A DNA stretch of 18,634 nt. Source: an uncultured bacterium. Its GTDB lineage: Bacteria; Verrucomicrobiota; Kiritimatiellia; RFP12; UBA1067. Made by a program: the position numbers and the translations under genes. The stretch's first letter is position 1; every line of letters begins with the position of its first letter. The stretch is from contig CACZAK010000230.1 of NCBI GenBank assembly GCA_902779075.1, positions 1 through 18,634 on the forward strand. Reading direction: 5' to 3'. Shown in pieces: positions 1 to 7,249 of the stretch. The notes beneath the pieces were generated by a model. The model saw nothing but the letters and a program-made list of their open reading frames with translations, made no database searches and was not told where the DNA came from.

Positions 1-1
1 G

Positions 2-1810
2 GCGGTGACGAAATCGGGCGGCGACCTCTATCTGCGCACCGGATTCTCCAACGACACGGTGAACGTCACGCAGACGGGCGGCAACTTCCGCTTCTACACA
101 GAGGCGACCGCGCCGATATTCGATACGTTGAATCTTGACGGATGCACCGCCGGCACGATCTACATCCAGCCGCAGAGCACGTCTGCGCTGGTTGACGTGC
201 CCGGCACGATCGCCCTTGGCGAATCGGCAAGGAACGTCTATGTGTACGGCCCTGCCAACAACAAGGGCATCAAGATCAAGGTGACAGGCAAGTCCGCCCA
301 GTTCGGGCCCGTTTGCGACACCACAAATCCCGGCACGGTCTATCTCAAGAGCGGGACAGACCTCAACGCCACCGACTTCGCGTGCGGCAACGTCGTCTCC
401 AAGCCCGCGCGCGGGCACATGATCATTGAAGAAGGCGCGAAGGTGACAGTCCGCAACCGTTTCATGAACGCCTACTGGGCGGGCGTGCCGGCCGCGCCAG
501 CGACGCATAGGATCGACATCTACGGCGAGGTTGACGCGACAGGTTATACGGCCTACCTCACGCTCGACGGCGTCCGCGGCGAGACGTACCTCCACGACGG
601 CGGCGTGTTCAAGTTCAAGACGCTGACCGTAACCCGCCTCACCACTCTCTATCCGTACGGCACGGGCGTCGGCGCGGGCGACGGGCGGCAATGGTTCATC
701 ATGGATGGCGGGCACCTGGAACTCGCCGCGCTCTCCGCGTCCGCCCTGCCCGGCTGCACGAAGATCGACTTCCAGAACGGCACGGTCGTGAACACCGCGA
801 CCTACGGCACGTCGCAGGGCGTTCCCCTGTTCTTCGGCTACGAATCGGTCGGCGGCGAGGTGGAGTTCAACCTTCCGTCCGGCGGCTATGTGAACCTGAA
901 CACGGGTCTTTCCGGCGCGAGCGCGGTCACGGTTAAGGGCAATGGCTACATCGGCGGAACCCGCACCGGCGCCGTCTGGCAGGGTGCGTTGCTCGGCAAG
1001 ATCGCGCTGGAAACGACGGGCACGACGACGAACGACCTCTGCAACGCCTCCGTGTTCGCGGGCGGTCTCGCTCTCGCCGACGGCGCCTCCGCGAAGGTCG
1101 GCAAGTATGCCGACACGCTCTATCCCTTTGCCGTCAGTATCGCATCGAAGGTCAGCAACCGCGACAAGCTCGTGACGAACGACTGGAGCTACGCATACGG
1201 CGCGGCGGATGCCTGGGGCTATCTGCACAAGCGCTACACGACAGGGAAACCCTACGGCAACTACCCGTCGCAGGGGATGCGCTGCGAGTTCTACGTGCCG
1301 GCGGAGAAGGCGGGCACGTGGACGTTCTGCGGCGCTTACGACGACTACATGTTCGTGCAGATCGACGACACGGCGGTGTTCAACCAGGCCTACAACGCGC
1401 TTGCGGCGCATCAGGTGACGCTTTCCGCCGGATGGCACAAGCTCGCCGTCGCCACATACGACGGTACCGGCAACTGCGGCGCGCCCGCCTCGAACGGATG
1501 GAATGACGGCAAGACCCTTGGCTTCATCATCGGGGAGTCCACCTCCACGGCGGGCGGCGACTACACGAAGTTCGAGCCGGGCGCGAGTCTCGGCGACGAC
1601 CTGACGCTTCAGGTGCGCCCCGCCGTCAACGCCTGCGTGTGGAGCTGGCAGAACGGAAACGGCAGCTGGAGCACGACGGAGAACTGGTCGCACATCAAGT
1701 GTCTCGACAGCGTCAATCTGATAGCAAATTCGAGGGATGGTTCAAGGTCGAGGACGACAAGGCTGGCGTTTGGACGTTCAAGATGGCGTATAACCAGAAC
1801 TCCCAATTAA
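2..1810 (+). CDS. Large secreted beta-strand-repeat surface protein, 3' part; 5' end outside window
   Basis: The reading frame is open from the left edge, so the true start and any signal peptide lie outside the window. The product is rich in Gly, Thr, Ala, Val and Asn, with short alternating strands, as in autotransporter-type or adhesin beta-helix proteins. Around nt 1150-1530 is a PA14-like segment (AGTWTFCGAYDDYMFVQIDD, then SAGWHKLAV), a fold often used for carbohydrate binding. At about 1636-1690 follows a Trp-rich module (CVWSWQNGNGSWSTTENW) like those in the surface protein at 14572. After about 1700 this frame becomes Arg/Ser-rich nonsense and stops at 1810, while the homologous sequence continues in another frame, so the gene is broken here. 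A role in surface attachment or glycan binding is inferred from family style. The frame is certain; the exact function is not. Confidence 0.75.
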   Translation, partial: AVTKSGGDLYLRTGFSNDTVNVTQTGGNFRFYTEATAPIFDTLNLDGCTAGTIYIQPQSTSALVDVPGTIALGESARNVYVYGPANNKGIKIKVTGKSAQFGPVCDTTNPGTVYLKSGTDLNATDFACGNVVSKPARGHMIIEEGAKVTVRNRFMNAYWAGVPAAPATHRIDIYGEVDATGYTAYLTLDGVRGETYLHDGGVFKFKTLTVTRLTTLYPYGTGVGAGDGRQWFIMDGGHLELAALSASALPGCTKIDFQNGTVVNTATYGTSQGVPLFFGYESVGGEVEFNLPSGGYVNLNTGLSGASAVTVKGNGYIGGTRTGAVWQGALLGKIALETTGTTTNDLCNASVFAGGLALADGASAKVGKYADTLYPFAVSIASKVSNRDKLVTNDWSYAYGAADAWGYLHKRYTTGKPYGNYPSQGMRCEFYVPAEKAGTWTFCGAYDDYMFVQIDDTAVFNQAYNALAAHQVTLSAGWHKLAVATYDGTGNCGAPASNGWNDGKTLGFIIGESTSTAGGDYTKFEPGASLGDDLTLQVRPAVNACVWSWQNGNGSWSTTENWSHIKCLDSVNLIANSRDGSRSRTTRLAFGRSRWRITRTPN

Positions 1811-2411
1811 AGATCGACGGCGAGCGGGTGCTTTACAGCACGGACTACAAGGAAGTGCCGTCAACGAATATGACGCTTACGGCGGGATGGCACCGCTGGG
1901 AGGTGCGCTTAAGCGACACAGGCGGCGCATGGGGTCCGCGCGGTTACAACAGCGGCATGACGGTATCCTACAGCCTTCCGGGCGAGACGGCGAACCTTCG
2001 CTTCAACGAGACGAACCTCAAGCTTGCGGCGACGCTGGGCGACATCGCCGTGCTGGAGCCGTCCGGCATCTACAAGGACCTGGAGCTCGGTGCGGGATCG
2101 ACGCTCACCTCGAGCGGCACGATGGCGATGCCGATATTCGGCACGCTGAAGGGCACGGGCTCGCTCGCGGGGTCGTGGGAGTTCGCGGGCGACCACAACT
2201 GCTGGGAAGTGACGGGTGCGGGCGCGAGAACCACCGAACTCCCGGTGGCCACGTTTCGGGCTTGACCGCCGCCGACCTCCCCGCCGCTGCGATCACGGTG
2301 AAGGATGCCGAAGGCGGCGACTATTCCGCGAACTTCACCCTTACGGTGAAGAACGGCCGCCTCGCGCTTGGCAACAGCAAGCCCGCCGGCATCACCATCA
2401 TCGTGCGGTAG
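1711..2411 (+). pseudogene. C-terminal remainder of the same surface protein, split by two frameshifts
   Basis: From about 1720 the plausible protein runs in a different frame (SKFEGWFKVEDDKAGVWTFK, TAGWHRWEVRLSDTGG) to a stop at 2263-2265. This is a second PA14-like segment that parallels the one at 1150-1530. At about 2250 the sense shifts frame again and continues as SGLTAADLPAAAITVKDAEG and then NGRLALGNSKPAGITIIVR, ending at the TAG at 2409-2411. Each change corresponds to a net loss of one base (modulo 3). The distance from the Trp module to the second PA14-like segment is only about ten residues, far shorter than the spacing in the related gene at 14572, so a larger deletion at the first junction is possible. 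The alternatives are a real decayed gene or assembly errors in a repetitive gene. Confidence 0.7.
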
Positions 2412-2427
2412 GGCGAGGCGTCTCGCC
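2411..2427 (+). terminator. Small GC hairpin directly after the stop codon
   Basis: GGCGAG (2412-2417) pairs with CTCGCC (2422-2427) across a 4-nt loop, immediately after the TAG at 2409-2411. No T-tract follows. It may form part of a composite 3' end with the longer hairpin at 2441-2475. Confidence 0.3.
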
Positions 2428-2433
2428 GAGCCG

Positions 2434-2485
2434 TGACAGCAAGCGTACAACAGCAAGACTTGTTGTCGTACGCTTGTTGTTTCAC
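2434..2485 (+). terminator. Long inverted repeat, probable transcription terminator
   Basis: The 17-nt arm at 2441-2457 pairs with 2459-2475 with one A-C mismatch and one G-U wobble, and flanking bases extend the pairing outward. The innermost pairs must open to form a loop. The 3' side is followed by a moderately T-rich stretch (TTGTTGTTTC). The position after the surface gene and before a new promoter fits a terminator for the gene ending at 2411. A protein-binding palindrome is the alternative. Confidence 0.5.
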
Positions 2486-2509
2486 GAGTCGATGTGGCAA
2501 GGGCGCCAT

Positions 2510-2535
2510 CGCCCCACCGGAAGCGCTTGTCGCGA
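2510..2535 (+). repeat. 26-bp dispersed intergenic repeat, copy 1
   Basis: This stretch begins CGCCCCACCGG, is followed by a variable pair, and ends GCGCTTGTCGCGA. It matches 14446-14471 in 24 of 26 positions. Both copies lie in intergenic DNA. In copy 2 it forms part of a hairpin. Confidence 0.55.
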
Positions 2536-2577
2536 CCGTGTGATTGGGTGTTGCTGTCTTTCCAATGGAAATAACAC

Positions 2578-2612
2578 GGGCGAAGAACATGAAAAATGTC
2601 GATTCTTCGCCC
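2578..2612. repeat. 10-bp perfect inverted repeat just upstream of a promoter
   Basis: GGGCGAAGAA (2578-2587) is the exact reverse complement of TTCTTCGCCC (2603-2612), with a 15-nt AT-rich loop. It ends 10 bp upstream of the -35 hexamer at 2622. There is no T-tract on either side, so an operator or upstream element for the ATPase gene is about as likely as a terminator. Confidence 0.45.
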
Positions 2613-2621
2613 GAATGACGG

Positions 2622-2650
2622 TTGACGTGTTTCAACTTTAATGCTATAAT
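2622..2650 (+). promoter_or_regulatory. Near-consensus sigma70-type promoter for the ATPase gene
   Basis: TTGACG (2622-2627) and TATAAT (2645-2650) are separated by exactly 17 bp. Transcription would start near 2657, leaving a leader of roughly 30 nt. The Shine-Dalgarno sequence GGAGA (2679-2683) lies 6 nt before the ATG at 2690, which favours that ATG over the one at 2684. Confidence 0.75.
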
Positions 2651-2689
2651 TCTCCGCGTTTCGGCAAATAACGCATTTGGAGAATGTTT

Positions 2690-4120
2690 ATGTTCGTCGG
2701 AAGAGAAGAACAACTTGAACAATTGAAGGCCCTTTGGCGCAAGCCTGTGGCCTCGCTTGTGACGTGCCGTGGTCGTCGTCGGATCGGGAAATCAACGCTG
2801 ATTGAGGAGTTCGCCCGCCGCAATCGCGTGCGCTTCATCAAGTTGGAGGGCGTGGAGCCGCAGCCGGGAGTCAACAACCAGACGCAGCTCAACGCTTTTG
2901 CGCAGCAGCTTGCGGAGCAGACGGGGTGCGAAGAGTCGAAGCTGGAGAATTGGTTCAAGGCATTCGCCCGCCTCGCAAAGGTGCTGAATCCACGCGAAAA
3001 GACGGTGGTGCTGATAGACGAGATATCTTGGATGGGAAAGTATGACGTCACTTTCCCGGGTCAGCTCAAATATGCCTGGGACAATCGTTTTTCGAAAAAC
3101 CCCAAACTGATCATGGTGCTCTGCGGATCGGTCTCCAGCTGGATTGACAAGAAGATACTCAAAAGCAAGGGCTTTGTGGGCAGGCCGTCCTTGAACCTTC
3201 TTGTTCCGGAACTCTCCATGCGGGAATGTGCCGCGTTCTGGCGTCGCGGCGGATGCAGGGCGTCAACTACGGACATCATTGACGTTCTGTCTGTCGTAGG
3301 CGGCGTCCCCAAATACCTTGAGAACATCGATCCTGGGCTTTCCGCCGATGAAAACGTCAAGCGGCTGTGCTTTACCCCTGGCGCGTTGCTCGTGGGCGAG
3401 TTCGACGAGATATTCAACGACGCGCTGGATGCGCAGCTGGGCCTGAAGAAGAGGATTCTGGTTGCGCTTGGCGACGGCAAGAAGTCGCCCACGGAAATCG
3501 CCGACGAATTGAAGCTGGAGAACAACGGACATCTTTCCGGCTATCTCAATGAGCTGGAGACAGCCGGGTTCATCGCCAAGGAGACGGGCCTGAATCCATG
3601 TACGGGAAAAATGTCGAATGTCGTCCGCTACCGGATTTCCGATAACTACACCCGATTCTATCTGAAGTTCATTGAGCCCAATCGCGAGCTGATACGAAAG
3701 GGGACTTTCACGTTCGCGTCGCTTGCGCAGCTGCCGGGCTGGGATGCCATGCTTGGCCTGCAGTTCGAGAGCCTCATCTACAACAACCTTCGGGAAATAA
3801 TCCACCGTATCGGGCTCGACCATGCCCTGATCCTCTCGGCGGCGCCGTATTTCCAGAATCCGACGGCGCGAACGCCTGGATGCCAGATCGACCTCCTTAT
3901 CCAGACTCGGAGGATGCAGTACGCGATCGAGATCAAACGGCGCGATTCCATCGGTGAATGGGTGGTGTCCGAAGTCGAGGAGAAGTTGTCAAAGTTCAAT
4001 ACGTCTCGGTCCGTGTCCGTCGTCCCCGTACTCGTCTACGACGGGAATCTGTCGAAGCGCGTCCAGGCAGATGGCTATTTTGGATGGATCGTCTCGGCGG
4101 ACGAACTTCTCGGCCGCTGA
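2690..4120 (+). CDS. ATPase with C-terminal PD-(D/E)xK-like domain (ATPase_2/DUF234 type)
   Basis: The product is 476 residues from the ATG at 2690, chosen because GGAGA lies 6 nt upstream; an ATG at 2684 would add two residues but overlaps that site. The start, MFVGREEQLEQL, is typical of archaeal-type ATPases. Walker A is GRRRIGKST (about 29-37) and Walker B is VVLIDE (about 106-111). A winged-helix-like stretch follows (KSPTEIADELKLENNGHLSG, about 264-283). The C-terminus carries QIDLLI then AIEIKR, with D401, E414 and K416 spaced as in PD-(D/E)xK nuclease folds. Families of this type are common and poorly understood; some are linked to defence or mobile DNA. The gene has its own strong promoter and precedes a type I R-M locus. 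The ATPase assignment is secure; a role in defence is inferred. Confidence 0.85.
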   Translation: MFVGREEQLEQLKALWRKPVASLVTCRGRRRIGKSTLIEEFARRNRVRFIKLEGVEPQPGVNNQTQLNAFAQQLAEQTGCEESKLENWFKAFARLAKVLNPREKTVVLIDEISWMGKYDVTFPGQLKYAWDNRFSKNPKLIMVLCGSVSSWIDKKILKSKGFVGRPSLNLLVPELSMRECAAFWRRGGCRASTTDIIDVLSVVGGVPKYLENIDPGLSADENVKRLCFTPGALLVGEFDEIFNDALDAQLGLKKRILVALGDGKKSPTEIADELKLENNGHLSGYLNELETAGFIAKETGLNPCTGKMSNVVRYRISDNYTRFYLKFIEPNRELIRKGTFTFASLAQLPGWDAMLGLQFESLIYNNLREIIHRIGLDHALILSAAPYFQNPTARTPGCQIDLLIQTRRMQYAIEIKRRDSIGEWVVSEVEEKLSKFNTSRSVSVVPVLVYDGNLSKRVQADGYFGWIVSADELLGR

Positions 4121-4156
4121 CTTTCGGCCGCGACCATGACGGTGAAGGATGCCCCG

Positions 4157-4186
4157 TTGACAGGCGACCGTGGGATTTAGTAGAAT
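4157..4186 (+). promoter_or_regulatory. Sigma70-type promoter for the R-M locus
   Basis: TTGACA (4157-4162) and TAGAAT (4181-4186) are separated by 18 bp in the 90-bp gap before hsdM. Transcription would begin near 4193. GAGGTG (4197-4202) is a good ribosome-binding site 8 nt before the ATG at 4211. Confidence 0.7.
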
Positions 4187-4210
4187 GTCTGCAACTGAGG
4201 TGAAGCGAAA

Positions 4211-5656
4211 ATGTACGACCAGATCTACAAGCGGATTGACGACACGCTCTGGAAGGACGCCGGATGCGGAAGCGAACTCGACTACGTGGAGCAGTCGAGC
4301 TGGATTCTCTTCCTCAAATACCTCGACGACCTCGAGCAGAGCCGCGCGGCGGCGGCGGAACTCGACGGGCGCACCTACGCGCCCATCATCGAGCGGAAGT
4401 ACCGCTGGAGCACGTGGGCCGTGCCGAAGAAGAACGGCGAGAGGGACCTGTCGAAGACGCTCACGGGCGACGACCTCCTCGGGTTCGTGCGCAGCGAGCT
4501 CTTCCCGTACCTGCGCGCGTTCAAGACATCCGAGGCCTCGCCCGACACCCTCCAGTACAAAATCGGCGAAATCTTCAGCGGCATCCAGTGCAAGCTCACG
4601 AGCGGCTACGTGATGCGCGACGTGTTCGACGAGGTGGACAACCTCCGCTTCCAGTCGAGCGAAGACCAGCACGAGATGAGCTCGCTCTACGAAATCCGCA
4701 TCAGCCGCATGGGCAACGCGGGCCGGAACGGCGGCGAATACTACACCCCGCGTCCGCTCATCCGCTCGATCATCGCCGTGCTGGAGCCGAAGATCGGCGA
4801 ACGCATCTACGACGGCGCATGCGGCTCGGCGGGCTTCCTCTGCGAGGCGTTCGCCTATCTCATCAAGATGTGCAAGACGGCGAAGGACCGCGAAACCTTG
4901 CAGAAGAGGATGCTCTTCGGCAAGGAGAAGAAGGCGCTTCCCTTCATCATCGGCACGATGAACATGATCCTCCACGGCGTGGAGGCGCCGAACATCCTCC
5001 TCGCGAATACCCTCGCCGAAAACCTCGCCAACATCCAACCGTCGCAGCAGGTCGATCTCATCCTCGCCAATCCGCCATTCGGCTCGAACTCCGAGCGCGG
5101 CGAGATCAAGGAGAACTTCACGATCAAGACGGGCGAGACGGCCTACATGTTCCTTGAGCATTTCATCCGCATGCTCAAGCCGGGCGGCCGCGCGGGCGTG
5201 GTGATCAAGAACACCTTCCTCTCGAACGGCGATGCGACCGCGCTCCGCAAGATGCTGCTTTCCGACTGCAACCTCTTCGCCGTGCTCGACCTGCCGCAGA
5301 AGGTTTTCACGGCGGGCGTGAAAACGGTGGTGCTCTTCTTCGAGAAGGGCCGCCCCACGAAGAAGACCTGGTTCTACCAGCTCAACCTCGACCGCACGCT
5401 CGGCAAGACCAACCCGCTCACCGAAGATGACCTGGCCGAATTCCGCACGCTCTTCAAGAAGAAATGTGATAGCGCGAATTCCTGGACGGTCGATATCGCC
5501 GACCTCGACCCCGATACGCTCGACCTCACCGTGCGCAACCCGAATGCGAAGGAAGAGAAAGTGATGCGTGCGCCAAGGGAAATCGCGGCGGAGATGGCCA
5601 AGCTCGACAAGTCGAATGCGGCGCTCCTCGCCGACATCCTGAAAGCGCTGGGGTGA
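4211..5656 (+). CDS. hsdM: Type I restriction-modification system, DNA N6-adenine methyltransferase (M subunit)
   Basis: The product is 481 residues, a usual size for HsdM. It would transfer a methyl group from S-adenosylmethionine to adenine at the site chosen by HsdS. The N-terminal helical domain (about 1-165, YVEQSSWILFLKYLDDLEQS) is typical of these subunits. GGEYYTPRPLI (about 174-184) leads into motif I, YDGACGSAGFL (200-210), which resembles the canonical DPACGTGGF. Motif IV is NPPF (287-290), the gamma-class amino-MTase signature. ATG 4211 is supported by GAGGTG 8 nt upstream. G+C is high (38 of 60 bases at 5161-5220). The stop at 5654-5656 is followed by a repeat-bearing 156-bp gap and then an ATPase, rather than directly by hsdS as is usual. 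Confidence 0.95.
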   Translation: MYDQIYKRIDDTLWKDAGCGSELDYVEQSSWILFLKYLDDLEQSRAAAAELDGRTYAPIIERKYRWSTWAVPKKNGERDLSKTLTGDDLLGFVRSELFPYLRAFKTSEASPDTLQYKIGEIFSGIQCKLTSGYVMRDVFDEVDNLRFQSSEDQHEMSSLYEIRISRMGNAGRNGGEYYTPRPLIRSIIAVLEPKIGERIYDGACGSAGFLCEAFAYLIKMCKTAKDRETLQKRMLFGKEKKALPFIIGTMNMILHGVEAPNILLANTLAENLANIQPSQQVDLILANPPFGSNSERGEIKENFTIKTGETAYMFLEHFIRMLKPGGRAGVVIKNTFLSNGDATALRKMLLSDCNLFAVLDLPQKVFTAGVKTVVLFFEKGRPTKKTWFYQLNLDRTLGKTNPLTEDDLAEFRTLFKKKCDSANSWTVDIADLDPDTLDLTVRNPNAKEEKVMRAPREIAAEMAKLDKSNAALLADILKALG

Positions 5657-5667
5657 TGGAATTGATG

Positions 5668-5755
5668 TGCCGAAAGCTGCGATTTTGTGCAGAACATCCG
5701 TTTGAACGCTATGATTTTGTGCAACAATGATGTTTGAACGCTATGATTTTGTGCA
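5668..5755. repeat. Three degenerate 24-bp direct repeats at 32-bp period
   Basis: Copies at 5700-5723 and 5732-5755 are identical over 24 bp; each begins GTTTGAACGC and ends GATTTTGTGCA. A degraded copy at 5668-5691 (17 of 24) ends in the same 11 bases. The period is exactly 32 bp, about three helical turns, so bound proteins would lie on one face. The 8-bp spacers differ. The array ends 6 bp before the -35 hexamer of the next gene, which suggests an operator or iteron-like binding site. Repeats and spacers are too short for a normal CRISPR array. Confidence 0.7.
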
Positions 5756-5761
5756 GACACC

Positions 5762-5790
5762 TTGCGCACGGCGTTAAAAAATGATATACT
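5762..5790 (+). promoter_or_regulatory. Promoter for the DUF4143-type ATPase, flanked by CTTGCGCA repeats
   Basis: TTGCGC (5762-5767) and TATACT (5785-5790) are separated by 17 bp. The octamer CTTGCGCA occurs at 5761-5768, over the -35, and again at 5793-5800, near the transcription start. They are 32 bp apart, the same period as the upstream repeats. A TTG at 5762 could nominally open the frame, but it lies in the -35 box. Confidence 0.6.
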
Positions 5791-5812
5791 TTCTTGCGCA
5801 AAGAGGCATGAA

Positions 5813-7249
5813 ATGTATCTGAAAAGAAAAATAGACGATTTTCTTCACGTCTGGAGCCGTGGCAAGCGACTTCCCTTGGTCTTGAAGGGACCGCGCCAAG
5901 TCGGCAAGACGGAGTCGGTACGCCATTTCGCGGATGGCAGATATGAGAGTATTGTCGAAATCAATTTCATTGAGGAACCGAAATACCGCAAGATCTTGGA
6001 CGATGGCTATGGTGCGCAGGACATTGTCAACGCCATTTCGCGGATCAACGGCGGTTTTCGCTTTCCGGAGCGGCGGACGCTGCTGTTCTTCGACGAGGTG
6101 CAGAAGTTCCCCGACATAACGACATCGCTTAAATTCTTCGCCCAGGACGGTCGATTCGACGTGATATGCTCCGGTTCTCTCTTGGGCATACACTACAAGG
6201 AAATCGAATCCAACAGCGTCGGTTTTAAGACGGACGCAGACATGACGTCGATGGACTTTGAGGAGTTTCTGTGGGCAAAAGGATATGGAGATGATTTCGT
6301 CGGTGAATTGCTTGAGGCGATGAGTGCGCGAAAGCCAATCAAAAACGTGACGTGGGATGTCGCGCGAAACCTGTTCATGGACTATTGCACGCTGGGCGGG
6401 ATGCCGGACGTGGTGCGCGGCTACATTGAGGGCGGAGGCTCGTTTTCAGGTGTATACGAGCGGCAGTCGCAGATCGTGGCCGACTATCGCGGCGACGTGC
6501 GCAAGTACGTGAAAGGTCTTGACCAGGCGCGCATCCTGAATGTGTTCGATCACATACCGGTCCAGCTCGCGAGGGAGAACAGAAAGTTCCAGATATCCAA
6601 AGTGGCGCATGGTGCGCGGTTCCGCGACTACCGGGGATGCGTAGAGTGGCTTGTGGACGCCGGGATCGTGAATCCCTGCTACTGCCTTCTGCTGCCCGAG
6701 CTGCCGCTGAAGGGCAACTACGACGAAACGAAGTACAAGCTGTACATGGGCGACACGGGGCTGCTGGTCTCGATGCTGGACGAGGACGCGCAGGAAGATC
6801 TGCGCGCGAACCGCAACCTGGGCATCTACAAAGGCGCAATCTTCGAGAACATCGTGGCCGAGGCGCTGGTGAAGGCGGGTCAGAGACTCTACTACTGGCG
6901 GCGCGACGAATCCCCGCTGGAGGAGGAGTTCTTCGTCCGTTGCGGAGACAATCTCGTTCCTGTGGAGGTCAAGGCCGGCAACAGCCGGTCGAAATCGCTT
7001 CGCGAGCTGATCGACTCTCCGCGATATGCGGACATCCGATGGGGAATCAAGTTTGCGGACGCGAACGTCGGCTATTCGCGCGAAGTCCTGACGCTCCCGT
7101 GGTTCTGCGCATTTCTCCTGCCGAGGATGCTGAAGGCCCTGCGCCCGCAGCTGGAGTCGGTTTGCGGCAGCGTATCCAAAGAGGAGGCCGACTTCGTTCG
7201 CAAGGCCATCGCAGAGCAGCACGTCATCGATGAGGAGATGTGGAAATGA
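5813..7249 (+). CDS. AAA_14/DUF4143-type ATPase embedded in the R-M operon
   Basis: The product is 478 residues from ATG 5813; AAGAGG (5801-5806) lies 6 nt upstream. Walker A is GPRQVGKT (26-33), Walker B is LLFFDE (90-95), and CSGSLLG (119-125) fits the sensor strand of this family. The middle contains LGGMPDVVRGY, a DUF4143 hallmark, and the C-terminus has EEEFFV (E372) then VPVEVKAG (E385, K387), a PD-(D/E)xK-like core in which the usual Asp is Glu. Family members occur widely in gut and rumen bacteria and archaea; their biochemical role is not established. The stop overlaps the hsdS start (ATGA, 7246-7249), so hsdS translation is probably coupled to it. Its place between hsdM and hsdS is unusual and may reflect insertion followed by adoption as a regulator or accessory of the system. 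Confidence 0.88.
   Translation: MYLKRKIDDFLHVWSRGKRLPLVLKGPRQVGKTESVRHFADGRYESIVEINFIEEPKYRKILDDGYGAQDIVNAISRINGGFRFPERRTLLFFDEVQKFPDITTSLKFFAQDGRFDVICSGSLLGIHYKEIESNSVGFKTDADMTSMDFEEFLWAKGYGDDFVGELLEAMSARKPIKNVTWDVARNLFMDYCTLGGMPDVVRGYIEGGGSFSGVYERQSQIVADYRGDVRKYVKGLDQARILNVFDHIPVQLARENRKFQISKVAHGARFRDYRGCVEWLVDAGIVNPCYCLLLPELPLKGNYDETKYKLYMGDTGLLVSMLDEDAQEDLRANRNLGIYKGAIFENIVAEALVKAGQRLYYWRRDESPLEEEFFVRCGDNLVPVEVKAGNSRSKSLRELIDSPRYADIRWGIKFADANVGYSREVLTLPWFCAFLLPRMLKALRPQLESVCGSVSKEEADFVRKAIAEQHVIDEEMWK

Noticed and set aside
4111..4130. CGGCCG/CGGCCG hairpin at the end of the first ATPase gene
   Set aside because: Only 6 bp, overlaps the stop codon and lacks a T-tract; the motif is self-complementary and easily arises by chance in GC-rich DNA.
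3989..5161. 390-codon minus-strand frame over hsdM
   Set aside because: No ribosome-binding site or domain; antisense to clear hsdM motifs.
5668..5755. Mini CRISPR array
   Set aside because: Repeats are 24 bp with 8-bp spacers, only three copies, one decayed, and no cas genes are present.
5762..5812. Upstream TTG start for the DUF4143-type ATPase
   Set aside because: The TTG is the -35 hexamer and the extra residues do not fit the family start; ATG 5813 has a good ribosome-binding site.
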